DNA from: Lentisphaerota bacterium
GTDB lineage: Bacteria; Verrucomicrobiota; Lentisphaeria; Oligosphaerales; Oligosphaeraceae
Reading direction: 5' to 3'
DNA length: 10,158 bases
Assembly (NCBI GenBank): GCA_012800565.1
Contig: JAAZIZ010000194.1
Location: 1 to 10,158, forward strand
Shown: positions 1 to 4,722 of the stretch, in pieces
Position numbering within the stretch: position 1 is the first letter of the stretch
Layout of the letters: each line of letters opens with the position of its first letter
Position numbers and translations under genes: made by a program
The notes under the pieces: generated by a model
Database searches by the model: none
What the model was told of the DNA's origin: nothing
What the model saw: only the letters and a program-made list of their open reading frames with translations

Positions 1-178
1 TATTTAAAGTAAAACCTGGAAATATAGTTATATTAGGGTAATTGACGCTGAGCTGAGAACCGACGCATGGGCAAGCACGGTAGGTTGTTGCCGCCTTGAC
101 GCTGTGATCTTCAAATGAGCGTCAGGTGCTTCTCCCCTCAGGCGGGAACAGAGCAAGTCCCGGAGCAGGATATATATA
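1..178 (+). promoter_or_regulatory. 5' leader with TGACGCT repeats
   Basis: This is the non-coding leader before ORF1. Bases 1-45 are AT-rich and contain -10-like hexamers (TATAGT at 23-28, TATATT at 29-34), but any matching -35 box would be weak or outside the window, so no promoter is firmly placed. The 7-mer TGACGCT occurs at 43-49 and 97-103 (as part of the 9-mer TTGACGCTG each time) and inverted as AGCGTCA at 118-124. The last two copies can pair as a 7-bp stem, extendable by a G-T and a C-G pair, with a 14-nt loop. A shorter GGCAA/TTGCC pair lies at 70-74 and 88-92. The pattern fits an operator or a structured 5' UTR. No known riboswitch was recognised, and no upstream gene end is evident. 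Confidence 0.35.
165..170 (+). promoter_or_regulatory. Ribosome binding site of ORF1
   Basis: The sequence GCAGGA, with core AGGA at 167-170, ends 8 nt before the ATG at 179. It supports that start. The TATATATAAT between them keeps the initiation region unstructured. Confidence 0.6.
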
Positions 179-877
179 ATGCAGGATTTTTCTTCATATC
201 ACTCGAACCTAAACAAAGATGAAGTGCTGCGCATGAATGACCAATTCGCAGCACGTTATTTTTCACTGCTGGAACGTTTTGGCGATTTACCGGCCTGCGA
301 TGAGTTGATTATGACCCAACTCAAGAAAGAATTCCCGGCAGAGTTTCTGGAGTCACTAAGCGATTATCAGGACAAAATCGACATTGAGCCCCCGGACAAC
401 TTGGACCAGAGCAACCTGCAGGACGGTCGCAGCTGGGAGTCCCAGGAGAACGAGGAGGTTCCGCCGGAGATGGCACTGATGCGGCAGCTGGATGCCCGGG
501 GCCGAAAAATTGCCGCGTTCATATACCAGTGTGTGTTTGACTGGTGCAACATCATGGCCATACTGATTCCCCGGGAAACGGCTGTGCCGGGTACCCGGAT
601 ACAGTTTTTTCTCTGTCGGACCTTGGGCAATTTACATGCCTGCATGGAGTCTTTGGCCAGCAATGAACTGGCCTCTGCAGGCGCATACTGCAAGCGAGTG
701 TTGCGTTTTGCGGAAATATCATTGCAGCTTCTGCAGCAGTTTGAAAAGCGTTGCCCGGTGCAGATCAATGACTTGTTGACTATGCGCAATCAACAGCTGG
801 CACTGCTCTTGAAAGACATCAAGGAACAGCTGCAGGATTGTCAGACTCTGCAGCGCATGGAAGGCGGATTCTTGTGA
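179..877 (+). CDS. Unrecognised helical protein at head of Mla operon
   Basis: A 232-residue protein that I do not recognise. The ATG start has a good Shine-Dalgarno site (AGGA, 8 nt upstream). It has no signal peptide and no clear membrane segment, so it is probably cytoplasmic. The layout is a helical N-terminal part (about 1-65), an acidic, proline- and Asn/Gln-containing linker (about 66-97), and a mostly alpha-helical C-terminal part (about 98-228) ending in a Gln/Leu-rich amphipathic, possibly coiled-coil stretch (about 178-222). There are eight cysteines (40, 118, 123, 146, 155, 171, 192, 221), seven of them in the C-terminal part, without the paired CxxC spacing of a zinc site. It ends 50 nt before the mlaE ATG and is probably co-transcribed with it, which hints at a role with the lipid transporter. 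That role is inferred from position only. The gene being real is well supported by length, ribosome binding site and operon position. Confidence 0.8.
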   Translation: MQDFSSYHSNLNKDEVLRMNDQFAARYFSLLERFGDLPACDELIMTQLKKEFPAEFLESLSDYQDKIDIEPPDNLDQSNLQDGRSWESQENEEVPPEMALMRQLDARGRKIAAFIYQCVFDWCNIMAILIPRETAVPGTRIQFFLCRTLGNLHACMESLASNELASAGAYCKRVLRFAEISLQLLQQFEKRCPVQINDLLTMRNQQLALLLKDIKEQLQDCQTLQRMEGGFL

Positions 878-927
878 TCGGCAGGACCAACATCGCTGCT
901 GGCTGATTTTCACACTCAGTGTCGGTC

Positions 928-2088
928 ATGAAAAATCATACAACTGGCTTCAGGGAACAGATAATCGTTGCGGACAAAGCCATTCTGCGCCTGACTGACG
1001 GACAGGAGGGGACGCAGGTTCCGGTGCTGCATCTGCAAGGACTCTGGCGGGAAGAAAATTGCCTGAAAAACCTGCCGGAATTGCAATTGTCCGCAGCGGG
1101 GAAGCTGAGTTTCGACTGCCGGCAATTGGCGGACTGGGACAGCTCGCTGCTGTTGTTCCTGCGCTGGTTTTTGCGCCGGCTGGAGGAAAAGGGGCTGCAA
1201 TGGGATGAAAGCAGTCTGCCCGCTGGAGTGCAGCGCCTGCTCCAGCTCAGCCATACCAGTTTGCCACCCGATGAAGGTAACCTGGTTGAGGACCGCAATT
1301 TTGTTCAGTCCATTGGTGAATGGTGCTGGGATATAATCCGCATCAGCCATAATATCCTCGCTTTCACCGGAGAATTGACTCTAACCGCCCTGAAAATGTT
1401 TTTGGGGCGAACCCGTTTTCAGGTACGCGATGTCATCCAGCAGCTGGCAATAGCCGGGCCGTCTGCCCTGGCCATCATCTCCCTGATCGGCTTCTTGATG
1501 GGAGTCATCCTGGCTTTCATCGGTGCGATCCCCCTGAAGTGGTTCAATGGCGAAATCTATGTCGCCAGCCTGATCGGCATCGGTATTTTGCGCTTGATGG
1601 CACCGGTGATGGTCGGGGTAGTGATGGCCGGGCGCACCGGTGCCGCCTATGCGGCTGAACTGGGAACCATGCAGACCAATGAGGAAATTGACGCTTATGT
1701 GACCATGGGCATCCCCCCGATGGAGTTCCTGGTGCTACCGCGCTGCCTGGCACTGACCCTGATGCTGCCTTTTCTCTGCCTGTTTGCAAACCTCATGGGA
1801 ATTGCCGGCGGAATGCTGGTGGGGATCTATTATCTGAATTTGACTTTTCTGGAATTCTACCAGCAGCTGATCAGGACGACTAAAGTGGCAGACCTCACAG
1901 TAGGGCTTTTTACCTGCCTGGTGTTCGGTGTCCTGGTTTCCGCCTGCGGTTGCTATCAAGGACTCTACTGCAGCAGAAGTGCCGAGGGCGTGGGCAAAGC
2001 GGCCACTGAGGCGGTGGTCAACAGCATTGTCTGCATTGTCCTGGCTACGGCAGTAATCACGATCGTTACGGTGATAGTGAAAATTTAG
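928..2088 (+). CDS. mlaE: MlaE-family lipid ABC permease with N-terminal STAS-like domain
   Basis: Inner-membrane permease of an MCE-type ABC transporter that moves phospholipids between inner and outer membranes. The MlaE core (numbered from an alternative GTG at 919; subtract 3 for the ATG) spans about 130-389, with several hydrophobic helices and the family signatures: AGRTGAAYAAELGTM at 237-251, then EEIDAYVTMGIPP at 255-267, and near the C-terminus a KVADL...FG...GCYQG...GVGKAATEAVV block at about 322-368. The N-terminal ~115 residues resemble a STAS domain, with WDSS at 73-76 where STAS proteins carry the conserved Asp-Ser/Thr. This replaces the separate MlaB subunit and explains the length (E. 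coli MlaE is about 260 residues). Neither the GTG at 919 nor the ATG at 928 has a clear Shine-Dalgarno site; I take the ATG. It lies between ORF1 and mlaF. The permease call is very secure, the STAS call fairly secure. Confidence 0.95.
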   Translation: MKNHTTGFREQIIVADKAILRLTDGQEGTQVPVLHLQGLWREENCLKNLPELQLSAAGKLSFDCRQLADWDSSLLLFLRWFLRRLEEKGLQWDESSLPAGVQRLLQLSHTSLPPDEGNLVEDRNFVQSIGEWCWDIIRISHNILAFTGELTLTALKMFLGRTRFQVRDVIQQLAIAGPSALAIISLIGFLMGVILAFIGAIPLKWFNGEIYVASLIGIGILRLMAPVMVGVVMAGRTGAAYAAELGTMQTNEEIDAYVTMGIPPMEFLVLPRCLALTLMLPFLCLFANLMGIAGGMLVGIYYLNLTFLEFYQQLIRTTKVADLTVGLFTCLVFGVLVSACGCYQGLYCSRSAEGVGKAATEAVVNSIVCIVLATAVITIVTVIVKI

Positions 2089-2122
2089 CCTGGCGCAGAA
2101 GCTTGATTTGGGGCTCCCCGCG

Positions 2123-2890
2123 ATGTCAGAAAATGCAGTCATTGAAGTGCGCAACCTGACCATGAAGTATGGGCACAGGGTCATTCAGCAGGACCTGACT
2201 TTCAGCATCCATAAAGGCGATGTGTTCATCATCATGGGTGGCAGCGGTTGCGGCAAGAGCACTCTCCTCAGACATTTGCTGGGATTGAACAAGCCGGCCA
2301 AAGGCAAAATTTTGTTTCAGGGGGAGGATTTATGGCAGAAGGGTCCCTCTGCCCGTGATTTGATTATGCGCCGGGTCGGAGTACTCTATCAGCGTGGCGG
2401 GCTGTGGAGTTCGATGACCCTGGCCGAGAACATTGCGTTGCCCTTACGGGAATACACCCGGTACACGCGCCGGGAAATCAGCGAGTTGTGTGAATTGAAG
2501 CTCTCACTGGTAGGCTTGGCTGGCTTCGGGAACTACTACCCGGCGCAAATCAGCGGCGGGATGCAAAAACGCGCCGGCCTGGCTCGGGCTATCGCACTGG
2601 ACCCGGAGTTGCTCTTTTTTGACGAGCCCTCAGCCGGCCTCGACCCGGTCACTGCCAAGCGGATGGACGATTTGATTCTGCAACTGCAGGCCAGCCTGGG
2701 AGCGACTCTGGTGGTGGTAACCCATGAGCTGGCCAGCATCTTTGCCATCGGCAGCAACGCGGTGTTTTTAGACTCACAGCGCCGTACCATAACTGCCGCA
2801 GGCCCGCCCAAAACTTTGCTTGCGACCTGTACCGACCAGGTTGTGCTGCAGTTCCTGACCCGGGACGGCAGTGCTCAGCTGCCTGCCTGA
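2123..2890 (+). CDS. mlaF: MlaF-family ABC transporter ATPase
   Basis: Cytoplasmic ATPase that powers lipid transport through MlaE. From the ATG it has 255 residues, a normal MlaF length. All nucleotide-binding motifs are intact and in order: Walker A GGSGCGKST (39-47), Q-loop Gln90, signature ISGGMQKR (143-150), Walker B LLFFDEP (163-169), D-loop SAGLDP (170-175), and switch His201 in VVVTHE. The signature followed by AGLARAIALDPELLFFDEPSAG is typical of the MlaF/MkI group rather than of amino-acid or metal importers. A TTG at 2108 would add five residues, but homologues begin near the ATG. The Shine-Dalgarno is weak: a GGGG run at 2110-2113, partly opposite a CCCC at 2116-2119. The gene begins 34 nt after the mlaE stop and is followed by the 2901-2917 hairpin. 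Confidence 0.96.
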   Translation: MSENAVIEVRNLTMKYGHRVIQQDLTFSIHKGDVFIIMGGSGCGKSTLLRHLLGLNKPAKGKILFQGEDLWQKGPSARDLIMRRVGVLYQRGGLWSSMTLAENIALPLREYTRYTRREISELCELKLSLVGLAGFGNYYPAQISGGMQKRAGLARAIALDPELLFFDEPSAGLDPVTAKRMDDLILQLQASLGATLVVVTHELASIFAIGSNAVFLDSQRRTITAAGPPKTLLATCTDQVVLQFLTRDGSAQLPA

Positions 2891-2900
2891 AAGACGTAAA

Positions 2901-2917
2901 GAGCCGCTTGGCGGCTC
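2901..2917 (+). other. Perfect 7-bp hairpin between mlaF and mlaD
   Basis: GAGCCGC (2901-2907) and GCGGCTC (2911-2917) are exact reverse complements around a TTG loop. They form a very GC-rich stem 11 nt after the mlaF stop. No T-run follows (CCAGCCCTGAC), so it does not fit an intrinsic terminator. As RNA it could be a 3'-end stabiliser, a processing boundary or a partial attenuator that sets mlaD output apart from mlaE and mlaF. The inverted repeat is certain, its function is not. Confidence 0.5.
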
Positions 2918-2971
2918 CAGCCCTGACACATGCCGAGCATGACATTTACTGCATAGGACATTCGCATATCA

Positions 2972-4165
2972 ATGGCAACCAAAGCACGAGCAACCGCAAT
3001 CGGAATTTTTGTACTGGCGGGCTGTTGTTTAACCGTCTTTCTGGTGGTGACCTTAGGCGGCCAGAAGCTGTTTGCTTCTGCAGTTGACTATACAGTATTT
3101 TTTGACAAGTCGGTGAAGGGCCTGTCCATCGGCTCACCAGTCATGTTCCGGGGAGTGCGGATCGGCCAAGTCTCCGATATTTCGTTCTCATATCAGACTT
3201 ACGCCAATGATGACCGGCGGGAGGGCTGGCCCATTGCGGTGACCATTTCTCTGTCGCCGCAAGCCATGGGCATGAAAACCAGCTGGATGGATTCGCTGCC
3301 CAATTCCATCCGCAGTCGCCTGGTCCTGGAAGACAGCCACGGAAAACTGCGGCTGCTGTTGAACTACCTGGTGGAAACCGAGGGAATGCGGGCCCAGCTG
3401 CAGTCTCTGAGCCTTCTGACCGGGCAGCTGTTTATCGAAATGAACTTATTCCCGCATACACCATTCACCCCGGAAATGCGCCAAGACCTGGAAAATAATA
3501 TCCTGCCGGTGCAGATGTCAGCTTTCGAACGGTTGTTTCTGTCCCTGGAAAACCGGGATTTTTCTACCTACCTCGAAACTTTCTACCTGGCAATAGAGGA
3601 CTTTTCCAATTTCGTTGGCAGCGGCAAATTCCGCCTCCTGCTGAACGATTTCAGCCAGGCCGGCGATTCGGTCAACTCTCTGCTTAAAGATAGCAGGCAG
3701 GGCCTGCAACCGTTGCTGCTGCAAGCCTCGGGGACCTTGGTACGCCTGGAATCGGTGCTGAATAAACTTGATCAGTCGGTGGAACCGGTCCGGGAAGACC
3801 TGCAGAGCAGCATGCAACGGGTAGTCATCAGAACAGAAGAAGTCGCAAGCCAGATTTCTGAGCTGACTCAGGCCAGCCGGCAGTTCATGGAGCATTTGGA
3901 CCAGCTTGTGGCCAGCAACGAGCCGCAGCTCACCGCCTTGCTGGAGGGGCTGGTGCAGAATTCCCGTCACTTGAGCGAGACCATGCAGGAAACCCGGAAC
4001 CTGCTGCAGTCGGCCCGGGACAACCTGGGGACGGACTCGCCGGTACAGAGCAAGCTGGAGGAGGCCCTGAACGAACTGCAGCGCTCCGCTCTGGCCTTGA
4101 GGAATCTGGCAGAGTATCTGCGCCGCAATCCAGAGGCACTTATTCGCGGAAAGGATAACCGATGA
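2972..4165 (+). CDS. mlaD: MlaD/PqiB-like MCE domain protein
   Basis: Periplasmic lipid-binding MCE subunit, anchored in the inner membrane and expected to form a hexameric ring on MlaE. It has 397 residues. A single N-terminal transmembrane helix lies at about 9-29 after a basic start (MATKARATA). The MCE domain begins near 38 and shows VKGLSIGSPVMFRGVRIGQV (48-67). The domain closes with GMRAQLQSLSLLTGQLFIEM (138-157), the loop form typical of PqiB-type MCE domains. From about 185 to 350 follows a long Gln/Leu/Ser-rich helical region. The C-terminus AEYLRRNPEALIRGK (380-394) is a conserved MCE/PqiB-type tail. E. coli MlaD has about 183 residues, so this protein has roughly 200 extra, likely a helical tube or needle. 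The AGGA upstream is 13 nt from the ATG, longer than ideal. It overlaps the downstream lipoprotein gene by 4 nt. Confidence 0.93.
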   Translation: MATKARATAIGIFVLAGCCLTVFLVVTLGGQKLFASAVDYTVFFDKSVKGLSIGSPVMFRGVRIGQVSDISFSYQTYANDDRREGWPIAVTISLSPQAMGMKTSWMDSLPNSIRSRLVLEDSHGKLRLLLNYLVETEGMRAQLQSLSLLTGQLFIEMNLFPHTPFTPEMRQDLENNILPVQMSAFERLFLSLENRDFSTYLETFYLAIEDFSNFVGSGKFRLLLNDFSQAGDSVNSLLKDSRQGLQPLLLQASGTLVRLESVLNKLDQSVEPVREDLQSSMQRVVIRTEEVASQISELTQASRQFMEHLDQLVASNEPQLTALLEGLVQNSRHLSETMQETRNLLQSARDNLGTDSPVQSKLEEALNELQRSALALRNLAEYLRRNPEALIRGKDNR

Positions 4166-4719
4166 AAATAAATAATTTTCTGCTCCTGCTCCTGCTTGGG
4201 GCAATCTCGTTCTGTTCCTGCTTGAACACTTCCCCCCCGACCCGGATTTTTATCTTGTCCGCTCCGGAACCACTATGCCCCTCCGTCGTGGCCAGTATCA
4301 GCAAAGTCACTTTGCCGGCATACTTGGAGCGCTGGGAACTGGTCAGCCGCATCGGCGAACATGAGATCAGAATCCACGATTTCGCCCAGTGGGGGCAACT
4401 ATTGCCTGAGGCCATCAGAAGCTGCCTGCAGGAGGCATTTCAGAATCCCGCCGGAAAAGGCCACCAAGAGGAAAGTGTCCCGGTACTGGAATTGTCTTTT
4501 CAGCAGTTTGAGGGGAACCAGCAGGGCACCTTTACGGTCAAAGGCCATGGTTGGCTGCGGCAGGCAGGGGAACTGCGGCAGCTGCCGGTGCATTTCACAT
4601 TCCCTTACTCGCCGGAAAATGAGGAGGGGCTGGTAAGCGCTCATCAGGAGGCGGTGAAGCGTTTGGCTGTGATAATTCAGGAGCATATCCCGCAATTTTG
4701 TTCTTCAGGTCAGGATTGA
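4162..4719 (+). CDS. PqiC-like ABC transport auxiliary lipoprotein
   Basis: Predicted outer-membrane lipoprotein partner of the MCE transporter (ABC_trans_aux / PqiC family). It has 185 residues. The signal peptide has a Leu-rich core (6-13) and a lipobox-like FCSC, with Cys20 the likely lipidated residue (Ser at -1); Cys18 is less fitting. The mature part shows the family pattern: RIFILSAP (28-35), then VTLPAYLERWELVSRIGEHE (49-68), then the DFAQWGQLLPEAIRSCLQ segment (73-90), and a second beta region with LELSFQQFEG (109-118) and GHGWL (128-132). A strong Shine-Dalgarno, AAGGA at 4151-4155 inside the end of mlaD, sits 6 nt before the ATG, and the ATGA overlap with the mlaD stop indicates translational coupling. 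In E. coli the PqiC relative works with PqiB rather than with Mla, so the pairing here is a mixed design. Confidence 0.88.
   Translation: MKINNFLLLLLLGAISFCSCLNTSPPTRIFILSAPEPLCPSVVASISKVTLPAYLERWELVSRIGEHEIRIHDFAQWGQLLPEAIRSCLQEAFQNPAGKGHQEESVPVLELSFQQFEGNQQGTFTVKGHGWLRQAGELRQLPVHFTFPYSPENEEGLVSAHQEAVKRLAVIIQEHIPQFCSSGQD
4712..4715 (+). promoter_or_regulatory. RBS deciding the start of the TPR gene
   Basis: AGGA lies 7 nt before the ATG at 4723 but only 4 nt before the in-frame TTG at 4720. The spacing favours the ATG. The site lies within the last codons of the lipoprotein gene. Confidence 0.6.
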
Positions 4720-4722
4720 TTG

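Noticed and set aside
42..70. TTGACG as a sigma-70 -35 box (also at 96-101)
   Set aside because: The hexamers match well, but no acceptable -10 sequence lies 16-18 nt downstream of either copy. They are better described as repeats.
171..180. TATATATAAT as a -10 box
   Set aside because: It overlaps the ORF1 start codon between the ribosome binding site and ATG. No convincing -35 was seen at the right distance.
2108..2122. TTG start extending MlaF by five residues
   Set aside because: The ATG at 2123 matches the usual MlaF N-terminus, and no Shine-Dalgarno favours the TTG.
3518..4204. 228-codon open frame on the minus strand
   Set aside because: Antisense shadow of mlaD and the start of the lipoprotein gene. 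Its composition is Gln/Leu-rich, mirroring the coding strand.
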